Assembly: GCF_037963865.1 (NCBI RefSeq) | Contig: NZ_CP150170.1 | Span: 3,286,001-3,350,000 of the forward strand | Source of the DNA: Paenibacillus sp. FSL R10-2734 | GTDB taxonomy: Bacteria; Bacillota; Bacilli; Paenibacillales; Paenibacillaceae | Direction of reading: 5' to 3' | DNA: 64,000 nt | Shown: positions 15,265 through 24,111 of the stretch, piece by piece | Layout: every line of letters begins with the position of its first letter | How positions within the stretch are numbered: the first letter of the stretch is position 1 | Made by a program: the position numbers and the translations under genes | Notes under the pieces: generated by a model | Told to the model about the DNA's origin: nothing | The model's database searches: none | Seen by the model: only the letters and a program-made list of their open reading frames with translations

Positions 15265-15526
15265 TTATTGATTCAACCCCGCTGAAATTGTTAAGCTCCC
15301 TGGATCCTTACGGACCTGAACGACTTTACATGGGGGCTTTTAGCATTTGGAGCGTGGTTTCGGACCCCAGAGACATTATTCCTTAGGAAACGGCTCAAAT
15401 GGAGTGTTTTTAATATCAATAGCTGCTATGAGATCCGTTAGGAATTCAAAAGCGAGCTATTGATGCGTTTAAGATCATCTGTGTCCGATAGGGCTTCGTA
15501 TGCGAATTTATTACTCTGAAATCCCC
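15265..15526. other. Gene-free region with recurring TCCGxxxGG-like motifs
   Basis: No open frame with an SD is seen on either strand. Variants of one short motif recur: GGATCCTTACGGACC, GGTTTCGGACCCC, GAGATCCGTTAGG and TGTGTCCGATAGGG. This resembles an intergenic repeat remnant rather than coding DNA. Confidence 0.35.
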
Positions 15527-15955
15527 TTAAAGAACATTCAATTCTACAGCGATATTACCACGGGTTGCGCGGGAGTACGGGCAAGCGCCATGAGCAGCTT
15601 CTACTAAAGAGGTTGCGGTTTCTCTGTCAACTCCTTTAACGAGCACATCAAGCTTAACCGCAATGCCAAAACCTCCATCTTCCACTTTGCCGAAGCTGAC
15701 TGTAGCCGTTACTTCGCTACCTTCAATTTTCACTTTTCCGAGTCGAGCAACCATGTTTAGCGCACTATCGAAGCAAGCGGAATATCCGGCTGCAAATAAT
15801 TGTTCAGGATTAGTACCTTCACCACCGGCACCTCCCATTTCACGTGGTGTGCTGATTGTAAGGTTGAGCTTAGGGCTTTCTGATTCAATATAACCGTTTC
15901 TTCCACCTACGGCTTTAACAGTGGTTTCATACATTTTTTGCTGGATGGTCATCAT
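15527..15955 (-). CDS. ohr: Organic hydroperoxide resistance protein (Ohr)
   Basis: A thiol peroxidase of the OsmC/Ohr fold that reduces organic hydroperoxides. In the 142-residue protein the two redox cysteines are Cys61 (YSACFDSA) and Cys125 (GACPYSRATRGN), both in the usual Ohr context; the N terminus YETTVKAVGGRNG is also typical. GGAGAG precedes ATG 15955 on the minus strand. It is divergent from ohrR with an operator between them, so induction by organic peroxides through OhrR is expected. Confidence 0.96.
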   Translation of the reverse strand: MMTIQQKMYETTVKAVGGRNGYIESESPKLNLTISTPREMGGAGGEGTNPEQLFAAGYSACFDSALNMVARLGKVKIEGSEVTATVSFGKVEDGGFGIAVKLDVLVKGVDRETATSLVEAAHGACPYSRATRGNIAVELNVL

Positions 15956-15984
15956 AATAATCTCTCCAATTCAATATTAGTTTG

Positions 15985-16014
15985 TGTACAATCTAATTTA
16001 TCACAATTAATATA
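15985..16014. promoter_or_regulatory. OhrR operator
   Basis: TACAATCTAATT, four bases, then ACAATTAA closely follows the B. subtilis ohrA operator as I remember it (TACAATTTAATT..ACAATTAA). It lies between the divergent ohr and ohrR genes, so one site could control both. Confidence 0.7.
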
Positions 16015-16097
16015 AATGTCAAATTAATTTTTTGCTATTAACATGATGTTATGAGGAAATTATGATAAAATACAGATATAAGGCAGGTGAATAAGAT

Positions 16098-16586
16098 ATG
16101 AAAATGAGTGAAGAAGATATGCAGAAGATGACAACTACACCTGAGTTGCTGATTGAGAATCAACTCTGTTTTACCATTTATGCTTGCTCACGTGAGATCA
16201 CAAAACTGTATCAACCATACTTGGATAAGATCGGTTTGACATACTCGCAATACCTAGTAATGCTTGTGTTATGGGAACGGCAGCAATGTACGGTTAAAGA
16301 AATAGGTGAGGCGTTATTTTTGGATTCGGGAACGCTGACGCCACTACTGAAACGATTGCAAGCTGCTGGGCTGATTGTGCGTGAACGCTCGACTCAGGAC
16401 GAACGAAAAGTTTTGATTTCACTAACGGAACAGGGCTGGGCGCTTCAAAGCGATGCAGCTTGTATTCCAGGGAAGATGATGGAAGAAACGACCATGTCAA
16501 GTGTTGAGACTGTAGAACTGCTTGAGCAGTTCAAAAGCTTGTTGAATCGTGTTCACGAAGCGAATATTCAAGATGATAAAAAATAG
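16098..16586 (+). CDS. ohrR: MarR-family peroxide sensor OhrR
   Basis: A 162-residue repressor. Cys24 in ENQLCFTIYA is the conserved peroxide-sensing cysteine, followed by the winged helix (LTYSQYLVMLVLWE.., LFLDSGTLTPLLKRLQAAGLI, RSTQDERKVLISLT). Unlike the one-cysteine B. subtilis protein it has further cysteines (Cys30, one in QQCTVKE and one in AACIPGK), so a disulfide mode is conceivable. The start ATG 16098 gives about nine extra N-terminal residues compared with B. subtilis OhrR. Confidence 0.94.
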   Translation: MKMSEEDMQKMTTTPELLIENQLCFTIYACSREITKLYQPYLDKIGLTYSQYLVMLVLWERQQCTVKEIGEALFLDSGTLTPLLKRLQAAGLIVRERSTQDERKVLISLTEQGWALQSDAACIPGKMMEETTMSSVETVELLEQFKSLLNRVHEANIQDDKK

Positions 16587-16787
16587 GTTTGATTAGGAGT
16601 CAATGTGATCGTTCGCATTCCGGCATCAAATCAAGCGAAAAAATGTGTACAAATCATGAATATATTTAAGGAAAGCGTTTTAAAAACATGTTACACTATT
16701 CTGGGTTCCTTTATATGGCATATAGGTAAGTATAAGCTTAGTCTTATAGATTTACTCAATGTCTCTCACAGAAACAAGGCCATTTTT

Positions 16788-16890
16788 AAAATTATAAGAA
16801 TGTATAAGTTTCACGATATACATTATCCTTATAATTCTCGCATAAACGCTTACCGTCCTTAAATGGACGCCGAAGGCGTTTTAGCTTGCA
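16788..16890 (+). repeat. Dispersed repeat family A, copy A2
   Basis: Full-length copy, sharing ATAAGTTTCACG, TATACATTATCCTTATA, CTCGCATAAACGCTTACC, GTCCTTAA and GGACGCCGAAGGCGTTTT with the other copies. It occupies the ohrR-sucC gap. The rest of that gap (16587-16787 and 16891-17035) shows no gene; the latter is the untranslated leader of sucC with no riboswitch I recognise. Confidence 0.88.
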
Positions 16891-17035
16891 AGTGGTAGAG
16901 CAGTTTCTGTTGGTTCCGGAATAGTGCTGCATGTTTAGCATCAGCCTATCCCTAACCCCGCGGCAATCAAAACGGAAAGCGAGATGACAACAGGCTGCCT
17001 GTTAGATCACCACGCTACTTTAGGAGGCTACCGCT

Positions 17036-18196
17036 ATGAATATCCACGAGTATCAGGGAAAAGAAGTGCTTAAGAAGTACGGTGTAGCCGTACCGAATGG
17101 AAAAGTAGCTTATACAGTGGAGGAAGCGGTAGAAGCCGCAGAGTCACTGAGTACACCGGTTGTTGTAGTTAAAGCTCAGATTCACGCAGGTGGACGCGGT
17201 AAAGCTGGAGGAGTTAAGGTTGCTAAGAATATCGATGAAGTGCGTACCTACGCAACCGAGATTCTGGGCAAGACTTTAGTTACTCACCAGACTGGACCGG
17301 AAGGTAAGGTAGTGAAGCGGCTTCTCATAGAAGAGGGCTGTCAAATTGTTAAAGAGTATTACATTGGTATCGTTGTTGATAGAGGAACGGGTCGAGTGGT
17401 CATGATGGCTTCTGAAGAAGGTGGCACAGAGATTGAAGAGGTTGCAGCTACACATCCGGAGAAGATTTTTAAAGAAATCATTGATCCGGCAGTAGGTTTG
17501 CAGACCTTCCAAGCTCGTAAGCTGGCTTATAGTATCTCTATTCCGAACGAATTGGTAGGGAAGACTGTGAAGTTCATGCAAGCGCTATATCTAGCATTTG
17601 TGGATAAAGATTGCTCTATTGCCGAAATTAACCCATTGGTAGTTACTGCGGATGGTAATGTGATGGCTCTGGATGCTAAATTGAATTTTGATCCCAATGC
17701 TTTGTTCCGCCACAAGGATATTCAAGAGCTCAGAGATCTAGATGAAGAGGACTTGAAAGAAATTGAAGCCTCGAAGTATGACCTAAGCTATATCGCACTT
17801 GATGGCAATATTGGCTGTATGGTGAACGGTGCAGGCCTAGCGATGGCAACGATGGATATTATTAAATATTACGGAGGCGAACCCGCCAACTTCCTTGATG
17901 TAGGGGGCGGTGCAACGACCGAGAAAGTTACAGAAGCCTTTAAAATCATTCTATCTGATGAAAAGGTAAATGGAATTTTCGTTAACATTTTCGGCGGTAT
18001 TATGCGCTGTGATGTTATTGCTAACGGTGTTGTGGAGGCGGCCAGTCAATTGGGATTGACCAAACCGCTTGTTGTACGTCTTGAAGGAACAAATGTTGGA
18101 TTGGGTAAGCAAATTTTAGCTGGATCGGGACTTAACATTGTAGCTGCTGACTCTATGGCGGACGGTGCCCGTAAGATTGTATCTCTTGTGCAATAA
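17036..18196 (+). CDS. sucC: Succinate-CoA ligase, beta subunit
   Basis: With SucD forms succinyl-CoA synthetase of the TCA cycle. The 386-residue protein has the ATP-grasp N-terminal domain (NIHEYQGKEVLKKYGVAVP, KAQIHAGGRGKAGGVK) and the C-terminal ligase domain (GNIGCMVNGAGLAMATMD, FLDVGGGATTEKV, NIFGGIMRCD). ATG 17036 follows TTAGGAGG. sucD is 62 nt downstream; the pair is upstream of dprA and topA as in B. subtilis. Confidence 0.98.
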   Translation: MNIHEYQGKEVLKKYGVAVPNGKVAYTVEEAVEAAESLSTPVVVVKAQIHAGGRGKAGGVKVAKNIDEVRTYATEILGKTLVTHQTGPEGKVVKRLLIEEGCQIVKEYYIGIVVDRGTGRVVMMASEEGGTEIEEVAATHPEKIFKEIIDPAVGLQTFQARKLAYSISIPNELVGKTVKFMQALYLAFVDKDCSIAEINPLVVTADGNVMALDAKLNFDPNALFRHKDIQELRDLDEEDLKEIEASKYDLSYIALDGNIGCMVNGAGLAMATMDIIKYYGGEPANFLDVGGGATTEKVTEAFKIILSDEKVNGIFVNIFGGIMRCDVIANGVVEAASQLGLTKPLVVRLEGTNVGLGKQILAGSGLNIVAADSMADGARKIVSLVQ

Positions 18197-18258
18197 TGGC
18201 TCGGAAGTTGGAGCCAGTTATCGTATTTGACAATATAAGTAGGGATGTGACTTAAGGC

Positions 18259-19188
18259 ATGAGCATTCTTGTAGATAAAAATACGAAAGTTATCACGCAA
18301 GGTATTACGGGAGCAACGGGCTTGTTCCATACTAAGGGTGCGCTGGATTATGGGACACAGATGGTTGGAGGAGTAACGCCAGGTAAAGGTGGAACGACAG
18401 TTAATATCACCCTTGAAAATGGCAGTGAAGTTAGTCTTCCGGTATTTGATACTGTTGCAGCTGCTAAAGCGGCTACTGGTGCAACCGCTAGTGTGATCTA
18501 TGTTCCGCCAGCATTCGCAGCAGACTCCATCATGGAGGCTGTAGATGCAGAGCTGGATTTGGTGATCTGTATTACCGAAGGTATTCCTGTGCTTGATATG
18601 GTAAAAGTCTCACGTTATATGGAAGGCCGTTCTACTGTATTGATCGGTCCAAACTGTCCGGGTGTTATCACTCCTGGAGAGTGTAAGATTGGAATTATGC
18701 CTGGTTATATTCATATGCCTGGTTATGTCGGAGTAGTTTCTCGAAGCGGAACTCTTACCTATGAAGCTGTTCATCAGCTGACTACGCGTGGAATTGGGCA
18801 ATCTTCCGCTGTAGGTATTGGTGGAGACCCGGTTAAAGGCTCTGAGTTTATTGATATTTTGAAGCTGTTTAATGAGGATCCGGGCACGAAGGCAGTGATC
18901 ATGATCGGAGAAATCGGTGGAACAGCAGAGGAAGAAGCGGCAGAGTGGATTCGTGAGCATATGACCAAGCCAGTTGTAGGCTTCATTGGAGGAGCAACTG
19001 CACCTCCAGGCAAACGGATGGGGCATGCTGGGGCTATTATTTCTGGAGGTAAAGGTACAGCTAGCGAGAAAATCGCCGTACTGGAAGCTTGCGGAATTAA
19101 GGTAGCTCCTACGCCAGCTGAAATGGGCTCAACACTTGTAAGTGTGCTTGAAGAACGCGGCATCCTTAATGCATTTACAACGCACTAA
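18259..19188 (+). CDS. sucD: Succinate-CoA ligase, alpha subunit
   Basis: The 309-residue subunit binds CoA in its N-terminal Rossmann domain (GITGATGLFHTKGALDYG) and carries the phospho-histidine in GHAGAIISGG (about residue 257). Other signatures are IGPNCPGVITPGECKIGIMPG and GEIGGTAEEEAAEW. The SD is modest compared with sucC. A strong terminator follows at 19259. Confidence 0.98.
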   Translation: MSILVDKNTKVITQGITGATGLFHTKGALDYGTQMVGGVTPGKGGTTVNITLENGSEVSLPVFDTVAAAKAATGATASVIYVPPAFAADSIMEAVDAELDLVICITEGIPVLDMVKVSRYMEGRSTVLIGPNCPGVITPGECKIGIMPGYIHMPGYVGVVSRSGTLTYEAVHQLTTRGIGQSSAVGIGGDPVKGSEFIDILKLFNEDPGTKAVIMIGEIGGTAEEEAAEWIREHMTKPVVGFIGGATAPPGKRMGHAGAIISGGKGTASEKIAVLEACGIKVAPTPAEMGSTLVSVLEERGILNAFTTH

Positions 19189-19258
19189 TTTATTGTCATT
19201 AAGTCAAGAAAAACGCTCCATGTAGTGAGCTTCGTTCGTGTATAATCAATTTAGAGGT

Positions 19259-19312
19259 AAGCAACCTTTTGTTCCTAACTATGGGATAAAAGGTTGCTTT
19301 TTTTATTTTTAA
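19259..19312 (+). terminator. Terminator of sucCD
   Basis: AAGCAACCTTTT pairs with AAAAGGTTGCTT and is followed by TTTTTATTTTT. It separates sucCD from dprA. Confidence 0.9.
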
Positions 19313-19409
19313 TTGAAAATTATTGAATTAAAAGAAATACTTGCATTTTTAAGATGCGTAACACAAAATAGGGAAGGCTAAGCCTTCCATTTAAGGAGAG
19401 AAAACTAAT

Positions 19410-20528
19410 ATGGAAGAACGGGATCTACTATTCGGTTTTAATGAAGTGGAGGGTATTGGCTGGAAAAGTATCGACAAGATTCGCAGAGCAGGTCTTTTGT
19501 CGGAAAAAGCATTTTTGTGTAGCGCAGAAGACTGGGAAAAGGTTGGATTGAGTGAGAAAATGTCGATGCATCTTGCTTCCATATATACGTTGGAGTGGAT
19601 TGCAAAGCGTCGCTTACTAATGAATGAAAGTGCCGTGAACATGGTCACGGTATTTGATGCAGACTATCCCAAGTTATTGAAAGAGACGGTTCAGCCACCA
19701 TGGATCCTATATTATCGTGGGCGTTTGGAACTGTTATCGACACCCAGTGTGGCGATGGTCGGCACTCGTGTGCCAACAGCTTATGGGCGGAAGGTAGGGG
19801 AGATTCTCGCAAAAGAGCTTAGTGTAGCGGGTCTAACGGTAGTTAGTGGACTGGCAAGGGGAATTGATAGCGTATGTCATGAAGCTGCGCTAAGAAGCGG
19901 TGGAGGCACTGTAGCGGTAGTAGCGACGGGGCTTGATCGCGTCTACCCGCCCGAGAATAGGGAACTTGAACAATTGATTTCCCATGAAGGATTGGTGCTC
20001 ACAGAGTATCCCATCGGAACGAAAAGTCATCCAGGATTATTTCCGCAGCGCAATCGTATTATTGCAGGGCTTACACTTGGGACAGTAGTCGTAGAAGCGG
20101 ATAGCCGTAGTGGTTCACTAATTACCGCGGACGCTGCCTTGGAAGCAGGACGGGATGTATTTGCTGTTCCTGGGCCTATTACGTCACCTAAAAGTAGAGG
20201 TGCTCTTGATCTGATCAAGCAGGGGGCAAAGCTGGTAAGCAGTGCATTAGATATTTTAGAAGAATATACTTCGTTTCTCCCAACAAACCTCTCAAAAACG
20301 GGTGATAGTGAACCTCCTAAACAGGGGATTGATGACTTGTTCATTGAAAAGAAATTGACAAATGAGGAGTCACACCTATACCATATACTGCATCAAGGAC
20401 CCTTTATTTTGGATGATCTGCTCGTGAAGACAGGATGGGATTTTGGACATTTGCATTCAGTTCTGTTATCTTTAATCATAAAAAAAGCGGTAGCACAATT
20501 ACCAGGCGCTATTTATAAGGTAATTTAA
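19410..20528 (+). CDS. dprA: DNA-processing protein DprA
   Basis: DprA (Smf) loads RecA on incoming single-stranded DNA during transformation. The 372-residue protein has an N-terminal helical part, the Rossmann-like core (MVGTRVPTAYGRKVGE, VSGLARGIDSVCHEAAL, FPQRNRIIAGLTLGTVVVEA) and a C-terminal winged-helix-like part (ILHQGPFILDDLLVKTGWDF). Start ATG 19410 follows AAGGAGAG. The next gene, topA, is 36 nt away and likely cotranscribed. Confidence 0.97.
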   Translation: MEERDLLFGFNEVEGIGWKSIDKIRRAGLLSEKAFLCSAEDWEKVGLSEKMSMHLASIYTLEWIAKRRLLMNESAVNMVTVFDADYPKLLKETVQPPWILYYRGRLELLSTPSVAMVGTRVPTAYGRKVGEILAKELSVAGLTVVSGLARGIDSVCHEAALRSGGGTVAVVATGLDRVYPPENRELEQLISHEGLVLTEYPIGTKSHPGLFPQRNRIIAGLTLGTVVVEADSRSGSLITADAALEAGRDVFAVPGPITSPKSRGALDLIKQGAKLVSSALDILEEYTSFLPTNLSKTGDSEPPKQGIDDLFIEKKLTNEESHLYHILHQGPFILDDLLVKTGWDFGHLHSVLLSLIIKKAVAQLPGAIYKVI

Positions 20529-20564
20529 TATAGAGGTACGAGTGTTAACGAGGAGGAAGAGTCT

Positions 20565-22664
20565 ATGGCAGATGCATTGGTTATTGTCGAATCGCCCGCA
20601 AAAGCGAAGACAATTGGCAAATATCTAGGTAGTAAGTATATTGTAAAGGCATCTATGGGACACATCAGAGATTTACCTAAGAGTCAAATTGGTGTTGAGG
20701 TAGAGAATGATTTCAATCCGAAATATATTACGATTCGTGGTAAAGGTTCTATATTGAAGGAATTGAAAGATGCTAGTAAAAAAGTTAAGAAAGTCTATCT
20801 CGCAGCTGACCCCGATCGCGAGGGAGAAGCGATTGCTTGGCACTTGGCGCATGCACTGGATTTAGATAATACACAGGAATGCCGAGTTGTATTTAATGAG
20901 ATCACCAAACAAGCGGTGAAGGATGCTTTTAAGACACCACGCAAGATTAACATGGATCTTGTGAATGCACAGCAGGCAAGACGGATACTGGATCGGCTAG
21001 TAGGTTACAAGATTAGCCCCCTATTATGGAAGAAAGTCAAAAAAGGTTTATCTGCAGGACGTGTACAATCCGTTGCTGTAAAGATCATTATGGATCGTGA
21101 GAATGAAATCTCCGCTTTTGTACCTACTGAATATTGGAGCATTACGGCCAAGCTAGGGATTCGAGATTCCGTCTTCGAAGCTAAGTTTCATAAGCTGAAT
21201 GGTGTGAAGAAAGAACTAAATCAAGAGAGCGATGTTCAAGAGGTTCTTGAAGCGATCAAGAATGCTGCTTTCAAGGTAAGCAATGTTAAGGAGAAGGAAA
21301 GACAACGGCATCCTTCGGCCCCTTTTACAACAAGCTCCCTACAACAGGAAGCAGCCCGTAAGCTTGGATTCCGTGCGGCTAAGACGATGTCTGTTGCACA
21401 GCAACTATATGAAGGTGTGGAGCTAGGCAAAGAGGGAACTGTAGGTTTGATCACCTATATGCGTACGGACTCGACACGAATATCTGTCACTGCGCAGGAT
21501 GAAGCTAAAGAGCTGATTACTGCTAAGTATGGTGAAAAGTTCGTGCCTGAAGCACCTCGCCAGTATTCGAAGAAGGCGGCTGGAGCACAAGAAGCGCATG
21601 AAGCGATTCGACCAACCTCAGCACTTCGTGAGCCGGAAATGGTCAAAGAGTTCATGAGTCGAGATCAATTCCGCCTCTACAAGCTGGTATGGGAGCGGTT
21701 CGTATCAAGTCAAATGGCTTCTGCCCTGCTGGATACGCTCTCGGTCGATATAGATGCAGGTTCCGCCACATTCAGAGCTGTTGGTTCGAAGGTTTCATTC
21801 CCCGGGTTCATGAAGGTTTATGTGGAAGGTAATGATGATGGGACAACAGATGAAGATAAGTATTTACCGCCTCTTCAAGCGGGAGATGCTTTGAATAAGC
21901 AAGAAATCGAGCCTAAGCAGCATTTTACACAGCCGCCACCACGATATACAGAAGCAAGGCTTGTAAAGACACTTGAGGAATTAGGGATAGGACGTCCAAG
22001 TACGTATGCGCCAACGCTTGAAACGATTCAGAAGCGTGGTTATGTAGCTATTGAAGAGAAAAAATTCATGCCTACTGAGCTTGGAGAACTAATCATCGAG
22101 CAGATGGAACAATTTTTTCCGGAAATATTAAACGTTGAGTTTACGGCTAATATGGAAGGGGATCTTGACCATGTGGAAGAAGGCTCAGAAGATTGGGTGA
22201 AGGTTCTCGCCGAATTTTACGAGTCTTTTGAGAAACGCTTAGTGTTTGCCGAAGAAGAAATGAAAGAAATTGAGATTGAAGACGAAGTCTCAGATGAGAT
22301 CTGCGAGAAATGTGGTAAACCACTTGTATATAAATTAGGGCGTTTTGGGAAGTTTCTAGCATGCTCTGGCTTTCCGGATTGCCGAAACACGAAGCCGATC
22401 ATTAAAGATATTGGTGTAACTTGCCCTAAGTGTAACGAAGGTAAAGTTGTGGAGCGACGTAGCAAAAAAGGGCGTGTTTTTTATGGCTGCGATCAGTATC
22501 CAGGCTGTGATTTCGTCTCATGGGATAGACCTTCGACTAAGCCATGTCCTTCATGCGGGGCTTGGATGATTGAGAAACGCAATAAACAAGGCACTAAGCT
22601 ACAATGTACGTCTTGTGACCATACAGAGGCAGTTCTAGACAACGAAGAAGAGTTAGCAGACTAA
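20565..22664 (+). CDS. topA: DNA topoisomerase I
   Basis: Type IA topoisomerase that relaxes negative supercoils. The 699-residue protein starts with the Toprim domain (DALVIVESPAKAKTIGKYLG; DPDREGEAIAWHL). The catalytic tyrosine is in GLITYMRTDSTRIS (about residue 301). Three four-cysteine zinc fingers end the protein (CEKCGK..CSGFPDC, CPKCN..CDQYPGC, CPSCG..CTSCDH). GAGGAGGAAGAG precedes the ATG. trmFO follows after 26 nt. Confidence 0.98.
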   Translation: MADALVIVESPAKAKTIGKYLGSKYIVKASMGHIRDLPKSQIGVEVENDFNPKYITIRGKGSILKELKDASKKVKKVYLAADPDREGEAIAWHLAHALDLDNTQECRVVFNEITKQAVKDAFKTPRKINMDLVNAQQARRILDRLVGYKISPLLWKKVKKGLSAGRVQSVAVKIIMDRENEISAFVPTEYWSITAKLGIRDSVFEAKFHKLNGVKKELNQESDVQEVLEAIKNAAFKVSNVKEKERQRHPSAPFTTSSLQQEAARKLGFRAAKTMSVAQQLYEGVELGKEGTVGLITYMRTDSTRISVTAQDEAKELITAKYGEKFVPEAPRQYSKKAAGAQEAHEAIRPTSALREPEMVKEFMSRDQFRLYKLVWERFVSSQMASALLDTLSVDIDAGSATFRAVGSKVSFPGFMKVYVEGNDDGTTDEDKYLPPLQAGDALNKQEIEPKQHFTQPPPRYTEARLVKTLEELGIGRPSTYAPTLETIQKRGYVAIEEKKFMPTELGELIIEQMEQFFPEILNVEFTANMEGDLDHVEEGSEDWVKVLAEFYESFEKRLVFAEEEMKEIEIEDEVSDEICEKCGKPLVYKLGRFGKFLACSGFPDCRNTKPIIKDIGVTCPKCNEGKVVERRSKKGRVFYGCDQYPGCDFVSWDRPSTKPCPSCGAWMIEKRNKQGTKLQCTSCDHTEAVLDNEEELAD

Positions 22665-22690
22665 TAGTCTCCACAGGAGGAAAGAAGACA

Positions 22691-24046
22691 GTGACAGATA
22701 CAGCAAAAGTAACAGTAATTGGAGCAGGTCTCGCAGGAAGTGAAGCGGCCTGGCAAATAGCATCACTTGGAGTTCCAGTAAGATTGTATGAAATGAGACC
22801 AGTGGTGAAGACGCCAGCACATCACACCAATCAATTTGCAGAATTAGTATGCAGCAACTCCTTGCGTGCAAATGGTTTAGGCAATGCTGTTGGTGTATTA
22901 AAGGAAGAAATGCGCCGTTTAAACTCTCTTGTACTAGGTGCAGCTGATCGCCACGCAGTACCTGCTGGAGGCGCACTTGCCGTGGATCGGGATGGTTTCT
23001 CTGGAGAGATTACGAGTACATTGCATAATCACCCGCTCGTAGAAGTCATAAATGAAGAACTTACGCATATACCGGAGGAAGGGATTGTTGTTATTGCAAC
23101 AGGTCCACTTACTTCCCCGGCATTATCTGCTGAAATTAAGGGTCTATTAGGTGAAGAGTATTTCTATTTTTATGATGCTGCAGCACCGATCGTTGAGAAG
23201 GACAGTATTGATATGAATAAAGTGTATCTGGCTTCCCGTTATGATAAAGGAGAAGCGGCATATCTGAACTGTCCAATGACTGAAGAGGAGTTTGACGTAT
23301 TTTATGATGCGCTGATTTCTGCAGAGACGGCGGCACTCAAGGATTTTGAGAAAGAGATATACTTTGAGGGCTGTATGCCTATCGAAATCATGATGAAGCG
23401 CGGCAAGCAAACAGCATTGTTTGGTCCGATGAAGCCTGTAGGTCTTATTAATCCGCACACAGGTAAGCTTCCTTATGCGGTAGTACAGCTTCGCCAGGAT
23501 AACGCTGCTGGAACACTTTACAATCTTGTTGGCTTTCAAACGCATTTGAAATGGGGCGAGCAGAAGCGTGTATTCTCGCTCATTCCAGGTCTTGAGAACG
23601 CTGAATACGTTCGGTATGGTGTTATGCATAGAAATACCTTTATTAATTCCCCTAAACTTTTGCATCCTACTTATCAGATGAAAGGCAAAGAAAGGCTCTA
23701 CTTTGCTGGACAGATGACTGGCGTAGAAGGTTATGTGGAATCAGCGGCCTCAGGTCTGATTGCCGGTATTAACGCTGCTAGAGCCGCACTAGGTCAAGAA
23801 GGTCTAATCTTCCCACAAGATACGGTGCTTGGCAGTATGCCTGCTTATATCACATCAGCCGATCCGGAGCATTTTCAGCCTATGAATGCCAATTTCGGTC
23901 TTTTACCGAAGGTGGAGAAGAAAATCCGTAATAAGAAAGAAAAGAATGAGATGTTAGCGCATCGCGCATTAGACAGTCTAGCCGAGTACGCCAATCGTAC
24001 GGGCCTCGCTTATTTAGAGCCGGAGGCTGTCGATAACGAAGCATAA
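22691..24046 (+). CDS. trmFO: tRNA m5U54 methyltransferase, folate/FAD-dependent (TrmFO)
   Basis: Methylates U54 of tRNA using methylenetetrahydrofolate and FADH2, the Gram-positive alternative to TrmA. The 451-residue protein has the FAD-binding VIGAGLAGSEAAWQIA near the N terminus, the catalytic-cysteine stretch VCSNSLRANGLGNAVG and the second conserved Cys in EGCMPIEIMMKRG. GTG 22691 follows ACAGGAGGAAAG. In B. subtilis codV comes next; here a repeat remnant and hslV do. Confidence 0.97.
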   Translation: MTDTAKVTVIGAGLAGSEAAWQIASLGVPVRLYEMRPVVKTPAHHTNQFAELVCSNSLRANGLGNAVGVLKEEMRRLNSLVLGAADRHAVPAGGALAVDRDGFSGEITSTLHNHPLVEVINEELTHIPEEGIVVIATGPLTSPALSAEIKGLLGEEYFYFYDAAAPIVEKDSIDMNKVYLASRYDKGEAAYLNCPMTEEEFDVFYDALISAETAALKDFEKEIYFEGCMPIEIMMKRGKQTALFGPMKPVGLINPHTGKLPYAVVQLRQDNAAGTLYNLVGFQTHLKWGEQKRVFSLIPGLENAEYVRYGVMHRNTFINSPKLLHPTYQMKGKERLYFAGQMTGVEGYVESAASGLIAGINAARAALGQEGLIFPQDTVLGSMPAYITSADPEHFQPMNANFGLLPKVEKKIRNKKEKNEMLAHRALDSLAEYANRTGLAYLEPEAVDNEA

Positions 24047-24077
24047 ACGCCCTCGGCGTTTATACTTTCTTATATTT
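24042..24077 (-). repeat. Internally deleted copy of repeat family A (A5), inverted
   Basis: Read on the minus strand it is AAATATAAGAAAGTATAA fused directly to ACGCCGAGGGCGTTTATG: both ends of family A with the ~60-bp centre missing. It overlaps the end of trmFO (TAA 24044-24046) and fills the trmFO-hslV gap where codV/xerC is expected. Confidence 0.7.
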
Positions 24078-24111
24078 GAACAAAGCCCATCTTAAGGAGG
24101 TAACTACAATC

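Noticed and set aside
16605..16862. 85-codon open frame after ohrR
   Set aside because: No SD, and its 3' third lies within family A repeat copy A2; composition is not coding-like.
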